From Verrucomicrobiia bacterium (GTDB taxonomy: Bacteria > Verrucomicrobiota > Verrucomicrobiia > Limisphaerales > Fontisphaeraceae): a stretch of DNA of 64,000 nucleotides. Below are positions 10,610 to 19,894 of this stretch, piece by piece (the stretch's first letter is position 1; every line of letters begins with the position of its first letter). Below the pieces are notes generated by a model that searched no databases, had not been told where the DNA came from, and saw nothing but the letters and a program-made list of their open reading frames with translations. The stretch lies in NCBI GenBank assembly GCA_026414565.1, contig JAOAIT010000052.1:1-64000 (forward strand), in the 5' to 3' direction. A program made the position numbers and the translations under genes.

Positions 10610-11956
10610 TCAGGCCACAAAGGAATAGTCATAAGGTTTGCGCATCGGCCGGCCAAGATGTGCGTTGGCCTCTTCGGCGCCCTCTCCCACAAAGCGCTCC
10701 TTGTCGGCATCCCAACGCAAGGGCCGGCCCAAACGCAGCGCAATCTGCGCCAGATGACACTCGCTGGCGCTGCGATGGCCGGTCTCCACATCGCATATCG
10801 GCGCCTTGCGCGAACGGACACACTCAAAAAAGTTCTCCATGTGGTTGCGGCTGACATACAAACGCTCCGCATTGGCCGGCAATGGGGTGGTAATAATCTC
10901 CTCCTGGCTGGCCTCAATCGCCCCACGCCGCACCCAAATCCAGCCTTCAGTGCCTTCGAACCGAATGCCATTGCGCTGCCCGTTGGGATTGACCACCCCA
11001 CCAAAGATGTTGTCATCTTTGGTGGTCTTGATGTAGTGCACCACCCCATTCGGATACTTGAACTCCACTTCATATTCACTCGGCGCGGTGTACCCGCCAG
11101 GCACCGGCGGCACAAGCACCTTGCCGCTGACCGCCGAAGGCCCATTGAAGCCCGTGGCCCAGAAGGCAATATCATTATGATGCGCCCCCCAGTCGGTAAT
11201 GGTGCCGCCGGAATACTCCAGGAAATAACGGAAAGTAACATGGCAGCGCTCCTTGACGTAAGGCACGGCCGGCGCCTGGCCCTGCCAGTAATCCCAGTCC
11301 AATCCCTCCGGCACCGGAGATGGCGCAAACGGCCCGCCGTGCAATCCTGCCGGCAACCACACAGTAATGGTTTTTAGCTGGCCAATCCGGCGGTTGCGCA
11401 CCAATTCACAGGCAAGCCGAAATTTGGCGTCGCTGCGCTGTTGAGTCCCGGTTTGCAGCACCACCTTGTATTTCTTCACCGCCCTCACCAGCTCCTGGCC
11501 TTCCGCAATGGTGAGCGTCAGCGGCTTTTCCGAGTAAATATCCTTGCGCGCCCGGGCGGCAGCCAGATTAACCAGCGTGTGCCAGTGATCCGGCGTCCCG
11601 TTCAAAATGATTTGAATATCATCCCGCTCCATGAGCTTGCGAAAATCCGTCACCAGCTCAGGGTTTTGATTCCGCTTTTTGAACTCAGCCGCCGCCCGCT
11701 CCAGATGGCGCTTGTCCACGTCGCACAGAACGCGCATCTCCCCAAATTGCAAAGCCTCCATGCCCACGCCGGTGCCGCGTCCCCCACAACCCACCAGCGC
11801 CAGCCCATATTTATCATTGGCACTGCGCGCCGGAGCAGCCGCGGGTTGCGCCTGCAACTCTTCGTAAAACCAGACGGGCAGTCCCGCCGCCGCCGCCGCC
11901 AGGGCCAGGGATTTGCCAAAGGAACGCCGCGAGATGTAAAAACGTTTTGCTGTCAT
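10610..11956 (-). CDS. Exported Gfo/Idh/MocA-family oxidoreductase
   Basis: 448 residues from the ATG at 11954-11956. A longer frame exists, but this start puts a twin-arginine-type signal (SRRSFGKSLALAAAAAG) near the N-terminus. The NAD(P)-binding fold starts at about residue 50 (ALVGCGGRGTG), and the family EKP motif is intact (YSEKPLTLT), as is a downstream histidine-rich stretch (DWGAHHNDIAFW). The C-terminal half matches the substrate domain of the family. Members oxidise or reduce sugars and cyclitols with NAD(P); Tat export of the folded enzyme with its cofactor is common in Verrucomicrobia and Planctomycetes. The gene stands alone; its 259-base downstream gap to the + gene shows nothing recognisable. 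The substrate is unknown. Confidence 0.9.
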   Translation of the reverse strand: MTAKRFYISRRSFGKSLALAAAAAGLPVWFYEELQAQPAAAPARSANDKYGLALVGCGGRGTGVGMEALQFGEMRVLCDVDKRHLERAAAEFKKRNQNPELVTDFRKLMERDDIQIILNGTPDHWHTLVNLAAARARKDIYSEKPLTLTIAEGQELVRAVKKYKVVLQTGTQQRSDAKFRLACELVRNRRIGQLKTITVWLPAGLHGGPFAPSPVPEGLDWDYWQGQAPAVPYVKERCHVTFRYFLEYSGGTITDWGAHHNDIAFWATGFNGPSAVSGKVLVPPVPGGYTAPSEYEVEFKYPNGVVHYIKTTKDDNIFGGVVNPNGQRNGIRFEGTEGWIWVRRGAIEASQEEIITTPLPANAERLYVSRNHMENFFECVRSRKAPICDVETGHRSASECHLAQIALRLGRPLRWDADKERFVGEGAEEANAHLGRPMRKPYDYSFVA

Positions 11957-12146
11957 GCAGCCATTCAAAAGCAGCCGGCGCCAGGCGTCAATGCCGGCTT
12001 GCCGGACTTGGCCCATCCTGTCCGGCCGTCAGTCACCCCACATCCTCTTTTCCCGCTTGCCCCTTCCGTCCCCTGCCCAACTCCTCCTCATCCGCGGCCA
12101 GTTTCACCGTTGCGGGTTGCAGGGCGTTTTGGCATAACTGCCCGCC

Positions 12147-13448
12147 ATGCATGATTTCAAATATGTGAATGGCGAGTTGTACTGCGAAGCTGTGCCGGTG
12201 GCCTCGCTGGTCAAGCGCTACGGCACGCCGTTGTATATCTACTCGCAGCAGACGCTCGAACAGCATTTCCAGAAGCTGGACGCGGCACTGGCCGAACTGG
12301 ATCACCTGATTTGTTATGCCGTCAAAGCCAACTCCAACCTGGCCGTCATCCGCGTGCTGGCCAACCGCGGCAGCGGTTTCGACATTGTCAGCCAGGGCGA
12401 ATTGATGCGCGTCCAGGCCGCCGGTGGCAACCCCCGCAAATGCGTCTTTGCCGGGGTGGGCAAAACCGAGGCGGAAATTCGTTACGCCCTGGAGCAGGAC
12501 ATTTATTGCTTCAACGTGGAAAGCGAGGCCGAATTGCAACGCATTGAACGGGTGGCCGCCCGCCTGAAACGGAAAGCGCCCGTGGCCATTCGCGTCAATC
12601 CCAACGTCGAGGCGCACACGCATGCCAAAATCACCACCGGCACCTATGAGAACAAGTTTGGCATCGCGTTTGAGCAGGTGCCCGCCCTCTATGCGCGCGC
12701 CAGTCGTCTGAGGCATTTGCATTTGCGGGGATTGCAAATGCACATCGGCTCCCAATTAACCCAGGTGGCCCCCTTCCGCAAAGCGGTGGAAAAAGTGGCC
12801 CCCCTCGCCGCCACACTGAAAGAACGCCACGGCATCGAGTTTTTCAGCATCGGCGGCGGTTTGGGCATCGTGTATGACCCCGCCCTGGCCAGCGGCGTGG
12901 AAACCTGGTGGAAAAAGCCGCAGGCCAGGTCCTTGTTGACACCCGCCCGCTACGCCGAGGCCCTCGTGCCCCTGCTCAAACCGCTCGGCCTGAAGGTGCT
13001 GATCGAGCCGGGGCGTTTCATTGTCGGCAACGCCGGCATCCTGGTCACACGCGTTGAGTACCTTAAGCGTACCGGAAAAAAGAATTTCGTCATCGTGGAC
13101 GCGGCCATGAATGATCTCATTCGGCCGGCGTTTTACGATGCCTATCATGAAATCGTGCCCTTGCGCAAAAAAGCGGGCGCCCTCATCCCCTCGGACGTGG
13201 TCGGCCCGGTCTGTGAATCGGGTGATTACTTTTGCAAAGATCGTCCCCTGCCCCGCGTTCAAGAAGGCGATTGCCTGGCCTTGTTGAGCGCCGGCGCGTA
13301 TGGCTCGGTGATGGGGTCCAACTACAACACCCGGCCCCGCCCGGCGGAAATTCTGGTGCACGGCCGGCAACATGCCGTGGTGCGGCAGGCGGAAGATACG
13401 GCCGCAATTTGGAAGGACGAAAAGCTGGCTCCCTGGCTGCAGGATTAG
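12147..13448 (+). CDS. lysA: Diaminopimelate decarboxylase
   Basis: 433 residues. This fold-III PLP enzyme converts meso-diaminopimelate to L-lysine and CO2, the last step of lysine synthesis, in the cytoplasm. The PLP-binding lysine is visible in CYAVKANSN (K60), the glycine-rich phosphate-binding segment in FSIGGGLG, and the active-site cysteine motif in VCESGDYF near residue 355. The length fits the family. The ATG at 12147 is the natural start because the family N-terminus (FKYVNGELYCE) begins just after it. It is convergent with mazG, and the two stop codons overlap by 4 bases. The 190-base upstream region separates it from the divergent oxidoreductase gene. Confidence 0.96.
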   Translation: MHDFKYVNGELYCEAVPVASLVKRYGTPLYIYSQQTLEQHFQKLDAALAELDHLICYAVKANSNLAVIRVLANRGSGFDIVSQGELMRVQAAGGNPRKCVFAGVGKTEAEIRYALEQDIYCFNVESEAELQRIERVAARLKRKAPVAIRVNPNVEAHTHAKITTGTYENKFGIAFEQVPALYARASRLRHLHLRGLQMHIGSQLTQVAPFRKAVEKVAPLAATLKERHGIEFFSIGGGLGIVYDPALASGVETWWKKPQARSLLTPARYAEALVPLLKPLGLKVLIEPGRFIVGNAGILVTRVEYLKRTGKKNFVIVDAAMNDLIRPAFYDAYHEIVPLRKKAGALIPSDVVGPVCESGDYFCKDRPLPRVQEGDCLALLSAGAYGSVMGSNYNTRPRPAEILVHGRQHAVVRQAEDTAAIWKDEKLAPWLQD

Positions 13449-14191
13449 TTTTTCGCTTTCGCCCCGTCTTTCAGCCGCTCCTTGTGGCGCAGACGGCGTT
13501 CTTGCCGGCTGATCTCCGCCCGCAGCAAGTCCTCCGCATTCCAGCCGCGTTGCTGCGCCGCCGCCGCCAGCGCAAACAACTGTTGCGCCAATGCCGCGCG
13601 CGTCATCGCCGTCCCGGCAGCCGGACTTTCCTTGTCCCACAGCTCGGCTTTGGTGGCTTTTTTGACCAGTTTCTGGGCGCGCAACAAGGCGGGCAAATGA
13701 CGCGGAATCCCATCCAGCGCCGAGGGCCGGGCATGGCGGGTGCCCTCTTTCTCGGCACGTTTGATTTTATCCCAGTTGGCCCACACGGTTTCAACATCCT
13801 TGACCTGTAAATCGCCAAAAACATGGGGATGACGGCGGATGAGTTTCTCGGCAATGTTGCGGCACACCGCCTCAAAATCAAACGCACCGCGCTCGCGGGC
13901 CAACTGGCAGTGAAAAACCACCTGCAGCAGCAAGTCCCCCAGTTCCTCCTCCATCTCGTGATCATCCCCCGCCTCAATGGCGTCCATGAGCTCGTACACT
14001 TCCTCCACGGCGTGAAACCGCAGGGAATGATGACTTTGCTCCCGATCCCACGGGCAGCCGTTGGGAGCACGCAACCGGGCCATGATGGCCAGAAGCCAGT
14101 TGATGGATCGGGCTTGCGGCAACGGATTCTCTTTTTCCAACTGGCGCAGAATGCTGGACAGGGACGCAGGCTTCTTTTGTTGCTTGGGCAT
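13445..14191 (-). CDS. mazG: Nucleoside triphosphate pyrophosphohydrolase MazG
   Basis: 248 residues. MazG hydrolyses (d)NTPs to the monophosphate and pyrophosphate, clearing non-canonical nucleotides and affecting alarmone levels. The Mg-binding signature EEVYELMDAIEAGD followed by EEELGDLLLQ lies at about residues 65-100, preceded by CPWDREQSH, the typical MazG N-terminal segment. The C-terminal half holds the second, usually less active, MazG repeat (EKLIRRHPHVFGD). The length is close to the roughly 260-residue bacterial norm. Its 3' end overlaps the 3' end of lysA. It lies 29 bases downstream of the DeoC-like gene on the same strand and could share its transcript. Confidence 0.95.
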   Translation of the reverse strand: MPKQQKKPASLSSILRQLEKENPLPQARSINWLLAIMARLRAPNGCPWDREQSHHSLRFHAVEEVYELMDAIEAGDDHEMEEELGDLLLQVVFHCQLARERGAFDFEAVCRNIAEKLIRRHPHVFGDLQVKDVETVWANWDKIKRAEKEGTRHARPSALDGIPRHLPALLRAQKLVKKATKAELWDKESPAAGTAMTRAALAQQLFALAAAAQQRGWNAEDLLRAEISRQERRLRHKERLKDGAKAKN

Positions 14192-14220
14192 ACGTTTTAC
14201 AGGCAGACGGCCGATGAGTT

Positions 14221-14871
14221 TCAGGAGGGACTATAACGAATCCCCACCCGCATGGCGCCAGCCGCCAATAAATCCATGACCAGACCGCGGTTGGCCGTAG
14301 GTAAGGCGGCCTTGAAAAACAGGCTGCCGCTATAGATTTCCTGCAAACGCCGGATCTCCTCCACGAGATTTACGCCGGTTAACGTCTCAGGCGCCAGCGC
14401 CAGGCAGGCGGCCTCGGCCTCCACACACAGATGGGCGGCCCGGGTGGTATCTCCCGGAGCCAGCAGCTCAGGCCGTATGGCCACTTTCAGAGGATGCTCC
14501 TCGGCGGCCTCCACCAGATCACGCAATTCCCTGACCAACGCCCGCTCCTGACCATCCAGCAGCAAAGCATGGTTGGCCGTCACCTCAAATTCCTGCGCCC
14601 CCTCATCCAGGGCGGCTTCAATCTCATACCGCTTCACATCCGCGGTCATCAGGCCCAGCGGAAAAGAAATCAACGCGCACACTTTGACCGGCGCCTCTTC
14701 AAGCCGTGCCCGCGCCCGTGCCACCCAGGCCCCGGGAACACACAAAGCCGCGGCCTGTAATGTCAGGGCCTCTTCACAGGCGCGTTCAATATGCGCCGCA
14801 GCCAGGCTGGCCTCCGCAACCGTCATGTCCAGATGCCGGGCCAGCGGCAGCGGGTTGTTAAAATCAACCAT
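14221..14871 (-). CDS. DeoC-like aldolase-fold protein lacking the Schiff-base lysine motif
   Basis: 216 residues with the length and strand pattern of deoxyribose-phosphate aldolase: AALCVPGAWV and VCALISFPLGLMTADVKRYE match the family N-terminal third. The key positions differ. The lysine of the family motif KTSTGF is absent; the equivalent stretch reads ALAPETLTGVN. The aspartate of the usual VDMVIN segment appears as glutamate in EFEVTANHAL. A second conserved lysine seems to remain in FKAALPTANRG. DeoC cleaves 2-deoxyribose-5-phosphate through a lysine imine, so the ordinary reaction is doubtful here. It may be a diverged aldolase or a non-catalytic paralogue. It lies upstream of mazG in the same direction. 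Confidence 0.75.
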   Translation of the reverse strand: MVDFNNPLPLARHLDMTVAEASLAAAHIERACEEALTLQAAALCVPGAWVARARARLEEAPVKVCALISFPLGLMTADVKRYEIEAALDEGAQEFEVTANHALLLDGQERALVRELRDLVEAAEEHPLKVAIRPELLAPGDTTRAAHLCVEAEAACLALAPETLTGVNLVEEIRRLQEIYSGSLFFKAALPTANRGLVMDLLAAGAMRVGIRYSPS

Positions 14872-14998
14872 GAGGCGACTCTAAACAGCCGCTGCCTTTC
14901 TGGCCAGCGGGATTGTGACCGGAGATGCGCGTTAGGCCATTTCTCCCGGCCATTATCAAGAACAGCGGTACGACCAGGGCATCCCTCTCAAGCCTCCC

Positions 14999-16228
14999 TC
15001 ACTGTTTGACTTGCGGCCGGTTGTATTGCGGTATCTTGAGCCGCTCTCCCCCGCGCAGGGCCGATTGATGAGCAATAATCCCCGGCACCGTCATGGCCAG
15101 AGCCGCATAAATATCCACAATGGGCGTCCGGTCAAGGAGCACCGACATGACAAAATCATGCATCAACGGACCGTGAGACCCCCCATGTCCACCTTCCGGG
15201 ACCCCGGGCGGAAGCGGCGGACGGCTGATGTCCGGCAGATTCTCCACCGCCCCGTAGTAACGCAATCCATCCATCCGGCCTTTTTCACCAAACACGCGCC
15301 CGGTTTCGTTGACCAGGCCATGCACGGATTTGGACATGAGCATGCGCGACACCCCACCTTCGGTGGTTTCAAACAGCGCAATCTCATCCGTGAAAGGATT
15401 GTTGTACCGATTGGCCCCCGGTTGAAAAGCGGCAAATGGGCCGCGAAACCCCAAACAGGAAACACTGGTGAACTGGCCGCCGGTGATGCCCACATAATAG
15501 GCCGTAGAATGCGTGGGATACCACAACGGCGGCATCCCCGTGCGCCACTCTTTATAGGATGGAATCGGGGTGGGCGAATAATGGAAATATTCGCCCTCGG
15601 AATATACAATGCGCCCAAAGGCGCCCGCCTGGTACAACACGCGCATCGCGTGGTTGGCGACATGGTACACGCTCGTCTCGGCCATCATATATTTCAAGCC
15701 GGTGCGCTTGACCGTTTCCAACAGCTCCTCCGCCTCTTCCACCGAACCCCACACCGCCGGCACGGCACACATCACATGCTTGCCATGTTTCATGGCCTCG
15801 ATGCAGTGGCGGGCATGACTGGGGGCATCCGTCGCCACAAAAACAGCTTCAATCTTCGGGTCTTTGATCAACTCCTCCAACGAGGGATACGACTTTTCAC
15901 AACGGCAGGCCTTCATCAACCCCGCGCAACGTTCCGGAATGAGATCACTCACCGCCACCACCTCCACATTCGGATGAAACTGAAACCCCCAATCCGCGCC
16001 AAACCGGCAATAACCATATCCCACTATACCCACTCTGAGCTTGCGCTCCGTCAGCGGCTCATAGGGCTTGCGCGCCTCGTTCAAGTCAATGGCTCGGGCG
16101 TTGGGAATTACCGCCCCCATCAACGCCCCCAGCGAACCCCAGCCCAGATTGGTCAAAAAGTCGCGTCGTGGCTGAGCAGATGGCGTTGACCGGATTGACC
16201 GCGCATCATGGGGGCTGAGGTGTTGCAT
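14999..16228 (-). CDS. Exported Gfo/Idh/MocA-family protein with an altered EKP motif
   Basis: 409 residues from the ATG at 16226-16228; another in-frame ATG at 16247-16249 would add seven residues, and neither has a clear ribosome-binding site. A twin-arginine-type signal is present (PRRDFLTNLGWGSLGALMG). The nucleotide-binding loop GIVGYGYCRFGADW lies near residue 67. Where the family has EKP after the KHV strand, this protein has CAVPAVWG, so the conserved lysine is missing. The rest resembles exported family members of unknown substrate (PTHSTAYYVGITGGQF). It is divergent from the peptidase-phosphatase gene at 16370. It may be a non-canonical oxidoreductase or a binding protein. Confidence 0.85.
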   Translation of the reverse strand: MQHLSPHDARSIRSTPSAQPRRDFLTNLGWGSLGALMGAVIPNARAIDLNEARKPYEPLTERKLRVGIVGYGYCRFGADWGFQFHPNVEVVAVSDLIPERCAGLMKACRCEKSYPSLEELIKDPKIEAVFVATDAPSHARHCIEAMKHGKHVMCAVPAVWGSVEEAEELLETVKRTGLKYMMAETSVYHVANHAMRVLYQAGAFGRIVYSEGEYFHYSPTPIPSYKEWRTGMPPLWYPTHSTAYYVGITGGQFTSVSCLGFRGPFAAFQPGANRYNNPFTDEIALFETTEGGVSRMLMSKSVHGLVNETGRVFGEKGRMDGLRYYGAVENLPDISRPPLPPGVPEGGHGGSHGPLMHDFVMSVLLDRTPIVDIYAALAMTVPGIIAHQSALRGGERLKIPQYNRPQVKQ

Positions 16229-16369
16229 AGGCTCGTTTTTGGCACGCATGACAGGGGGCGCCAAGTCTAAATTATACCATGCCACCACCCCAAACGCCCA
16301 TGCTGGGCTTTGCCAAGGCCTGGACTTGCCAGCCTCCATGGTTTAAGGCACATTGTTTTTATTATTTCC

Positions 16370-19300
16370 ATGAAGCGACTGGGATTTTGGTTGGCAACCT
16401 GGGCCGGTCTCTGCCTGACTGCTCACGCTGCCAACTTGCCGGCCACCCCGCCTCAGCCGGTGGTGGATACCTACCACGGCCAGACCGTCACTGACCCCTA
16501 TCAATGGTTGGAGGACGGAAACTCCACCGTCGTGCGTCAATGGACCGAGGCCCAAAACGCCGTCGCCAGAGAATACCTGGATGCCATCCCCGAGCGGCCC
16601 TGGATTGAACGCCGCCTTCGTCAACTGCTGCAAGTCGAGGCCCCCACCTACTACGGCCTGCAATGGGCGGGCGGCAGGCTCTTCGCTTTACGCTTCCAAC
16701 CGCCCCGCCAGCAACCCGAACTCGTGGTCATGGCCGGCCCGGACGATACCAATGGCCTGCGCGTGGTCCTGGACCTGAACCGGCTCGATCCCCGCGGCCG
16801 CACCAGCATGGATTTTTATGCGCCCTCCCCCAATGGACAATGGGTGGCGGTATGCCTCTCGGAAAATGGCAGCGAAGTCGGCGCCCTTCATTTCTTTGCA
16901 GTGGATACCGGCCGCAAATTGCCTGACGTCCTCCCCCGCGTACAATATCCCACCGGCGGTGGCAGTGTGGCTTGGGACGCCACCGGCCAGGGGGTCTTTT
17001 ACACGCGCTATCCCGCACCGGGGGAACGGCCGGAGGCCGATCTGGCATTTTACCAGCAAGTTTTTTATCACCGCCTCGGTGATAAGCCGGAGCAGGACCG
17101 CTACGAAATCGGGCGGGAATTCCCGCGCATTGCAGAAATTGACCTCAGCACCGGCCCCGGCGGATGGGTGCTGGCCACCGTGGCCAATGGCGATGGCGGT
17201 GAATACGCCCATTATCTGCGCGATCCCGCCGGCCCGTGGCGGCAGGTCACGCGCTTCGAAGACAAAGTCAAACAAGCGCAGTTTGGCCGCGACCCGCTCT
17301 ACGTGGAATGGCCGCGCGATGAGGGGCTCTATCTGCTCTCTTTCGACGGCGCTCCCCTCGGTAAAATCCTGCGTGTCCCTCTGCGCCAGCCCGACCTGGC
17401 GCAGGCCCGGCTGGTGGTGCCCGAACACGAGCTTTACGCCGTGCAAACCTTCGCCCCGTCCGCCAGCGGCGTGTACGTTCACTATTTATTCGGAGGACCT
17501 TCGCGCCTGGCGTGGGTGGATGCCTTTACCGGCAGCCGCCTCACCGTGCCCTTGCGCGCCACCAGTCTGGAGGGAGCACCCGCGGCAGTGCAACAAATGC
17601 TGGTCACCCGTGGCGATGAGCTCCTTTATCGCACCGCCTCTTTCATCCATCCGCCCGCCTGGCACGTCTTTAATCCCAATCAGTCCCGCAGCTCAACGCG
17701 GATCACGGCCTTGCAGGACACCACGGCGGAAGATTACGATGACACCCAGGTGACTCGCGTGGAGGTGGTATCCAAGGACGGCACCAAGGTCCCATTGAAC
17801 CTGGTGCATCTGAAAGGTTTGCGGCTCAACGGCGAGGCGCCGGCGTTGTTAACCGGCTACGGCGGTTACGGCATCAGCTTGCAGCCGTCATTCGATGCCG
17901 CCCGCCGGCTCTGGCTGGAGCAGGGAGGCGTCTGGGCCGTGGCCAATCTGCGCGGCGGCGGCGAATATGGAGAACCGTGGCATCAGGCCGGCCAGCTTAC
18001 CAACAAACAAAACGTGTTTGACGATTTTATCGCCTGCGCCGAATGGCTGATCCGCAGCAATTACACCCGCGCCGACCGCCTCATCATCCGCGGCGGCAGC
18101 AACGGCGGGCTGCTCATGGGGGCCGCCCTGACTCAGCGGCCCGATTTGTTTGCCGGCGTCATCGCGCAGGTGGGCATCTTCGACATGCTGCGCGTGGAGC
18201 GGGACCCCAACGGGGTGTTCAACACCACCGAATTTGGCTCGGTGCAAAACCGCGAACAATTCCAGGCGCTGTATGCTTACAGTCCCTATCATCACGTGCG
18301 GGACGGCGTAAACTACCCCGCCGTGTTGTTGACCACCGGCTGGCACGACGGGCGGGTGAATCCGGCGCATTCCCGCAAAATGGCCGCCCGGCTGCAGGCC
18401 ACCGCCACCAAGGCCCCTGTCTTGCTGCGCACCAGTTTCACCGCGGGCCATGGCATCGGCACAGCCTTTAATGACCGCGTGGCCGAACTGGCCGATGTCT
18501 ATGCCTTCGCCGTGCGCCACAGCCGCATGAAATACTCGGCCATCCTGCGCGGTCCCTGGTCAGGCGCTGTCACCACCAACAGCGTTTGGGTCAAAGCGCG
18601 GCTCCTGGACGAAGGGATGACGGCCCGGCTGGTGGTCAGCCGCCAACCTGATTTCTCCGAACCGCTGTACTCCGCACCTGACCGCTCCCGGACCCAAAAC
18701 TACAACCTGGTCAGCTTGCGCATGACCAATCTGGCTCCCGACACCCAGTACTATTACGCCCTGGAGATTGATGGCCGCCTCGACACCGCCCGCACGGGGC
18801 AATTCCGAACCTTTCCCGCCGGCCCCTCCTCCTTCACCATCGCGTGGGGCACCTGCGCCAAGACCGGCAGCACCAGCGATGTCTTTGACCGCATCCGTGA
18901 ACACCGGCCGTTGCTCTTCATCAACGCCGGGGACTTCCACTACCTCGACATCAACACCAACAGCATCCGCCGTTTTCGCGCCGCCTACGACCGCGTCCTG
19001 GCCTCGCCGCAACAGGCCGAATTGTACCGCACCATCCCCTTTGCGTATGTCTGGGATGACCACGACTTCGGCGGCAACAACTGCAATAAAACTACCCCCT
19101 CCCGACCAGCCGCGCGCCAGGTGTACCAGGAATATGTCCCCCATTACCCGCTGGGAGCGGGCCGCGGCGATATCCCCATCTACCAGTCTTTCGAAATCGG
19201 CCGCGTGAAATTCCTGATGACCGACTGCCGCTCCGAGCGGGACCCGGCCAACCTGCCCGACAACGAGCGCAAATCCATGCTGGGCGCACGGCAAAAAGCC

Positions 19301-19894
19301 TGGCTCAAACAACAAATGCTGCAGGCCAAAGACAAATATCCTCTAATTGTGTGGATTGGCTCTGTCGGCTGGCTGGGCGAGCGTGGCACCAACTATTACC
19401 CCTTGATGGGCACCAATCAGTACGGCCTGTTCAAACATGAGGAGTTGATTCAGGAGGCCAGAGCTGCCGCCGCCCGCGGACGCCGTATCCCCCCCGCCAC
19501 CGATCAGGAGCATTGGTGCGCCTACACCACCGAACGGCGCGAAATTGCCGATTTTATCAAGGCCAACCGCATCCGCGGGGTGGTTTATCTGCACGGAGAC
19601 GCTCACAGCCTCTCGGCCGACGACGGACGCAATGGCGATTACGCCACCGGCGGCGGCGCGCCCATCCCCAGCATGGGCGCCGCGCCATTGGACAAGGAGC
19701 CATCCATCAAAGGAGGCCCCTTCAGTCATCATGTGTATAGGCCGCGCCCACCAGAGGGATGCTTTGGGTTGCTGCGCGTGGAGGACTTGGGCGAAGAAAT
19801 CCGGGTCACCTTCAGCGGGCGCAACAACAAAGACGAGGAAAAAATCCATCTGTCCTTTTCCGTGCCGGCCAAACCGCCGGCGGCTGCTCCATGA
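16370..19894 (+). CDS. Prolyl oligopeptidase (S9) fused to a PhoD-like phosphatase
   Basis: 1174 residues from the ATG at 16370, which gives a signal peptide (MKRLGFWLATWAGLCLTAHA). Residues 25-420 are a prolyl-oligopeptidase beta-propeller, starting with VVDTYHGQTVTDPYQWLED. Residues 440-715 are the alpha/beta hydrolase part, with the triad visible as S577 in GGSNGG, D660 in WHDGRVN and H694 in AGHGIG. Without any stop, a PhoD-type module follows from about 720: a fibronectin-like strand region, then metal-site motifs AGDFHY (about 855), WDDHDFGGNN (about 895) and YLHGDAHS (about 1075). S9 enzymes cut short proline-containing peptides; PhoD-like enzymes hydrolyse phosphodiesters or monoesters with Ca/Fe. 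Both parts look intact, and both would be secreted. The gene overlaps the next one by ATGA. Confidence 0.9.
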   Translation: MKRLGFWLATWAGLCLTAHAANLPATPPQPVVDTYHGQTVTDPYQWLEDGNSTVVRQWTEAQNAVAREYLDAIPERPWIERRLRQLLQVEAPTYYGLQWAGGRLFALRFQPPRQQPELVVMAGPDDTNGLRVVLDLNRLDPRGRTSMDFYAPSPNGQWVAVCLSENGSEVGALHFFAVDTGRKLPDVLPRVQYPTGGGSVAWDATGQGVFYTRYPAPGERPEADLAFYQQVFYHRLGDKPEQDRYEIGREFPRIAEIDLSTGPGGWVLATVANGDGGEYAHYLRDPAGPWRQVTRFEDKVKQAQFGRDPLYVEWPRDEGLYLLSFDGAPLGKILRVPLRQPDLAQARLVVPEHELYAVQTFAPSASGVYVHYLFGGPSRLAWVDAFTGSRLTVPLRATSLEGAPAAVQQMLVTRGDELLYRTASFIHPPAWHVFNPNQSRSSTRITALQDTTAEDYDDTQVTRVEVVSKDGTKVPLNLVHLKGLRLNGEAPALLTGYGGYGISLQPSFDAARRLWLEQGGVWAVANLRGGGEYGEPWHQAGQLTNKQNVFDDFIACAEWLIRSNYTRADRLIIRGGSNGGLLMGAALTQRPDLFAGVIAQVGIFDMLRVERDPNGVFNTTEFGSVQNREQFQALYAYSPYHHVRDGVNYPAVLLTTGWHDGRVNPAHSRKMAARLQATATKAPVLLRTSFTAGHGIGTAFNDRVAELADVYAFAVRHSRMKYSAILRGPWSGAVTTNSVWVKARLLDEGMTARLVVSRQPDFSEPLYSAPDRSRTQNYNLVSLRMTNLAPDTQYYYALEIDGRLDTARTGQFRTFPAGPSSFTIAWGTCAKTGSTSDVFDRIREHRPLLFINAGDFHYLDINTNSIRRFRAAYDRVLASPQQAELYRTIPFAYVWDDHDFGGNNCNKTTPSRPAARQVYQEYVPHYPLGAGRGDIPIYQSFEIGRVKFLMTDCRSERDPANLPDNERKSMLGARQKAWLKQQMLQAKDKYPLIVWIGSVGWLGERGTNYYPLMGTNQYGLFKHEELIQEARAAAARGRRIPPATDQEHWCAYTTERREIADFIKANRIRGVVYLHGDAHSLSADDGRNGDYATGGGAPIPSMGAAPLDKEPSIKGGPFSHHVYRPRPPEGCFGLLRVEDLGEEIRVTFSGRNNKDEEKIHLSFSVPAKPPAAAP

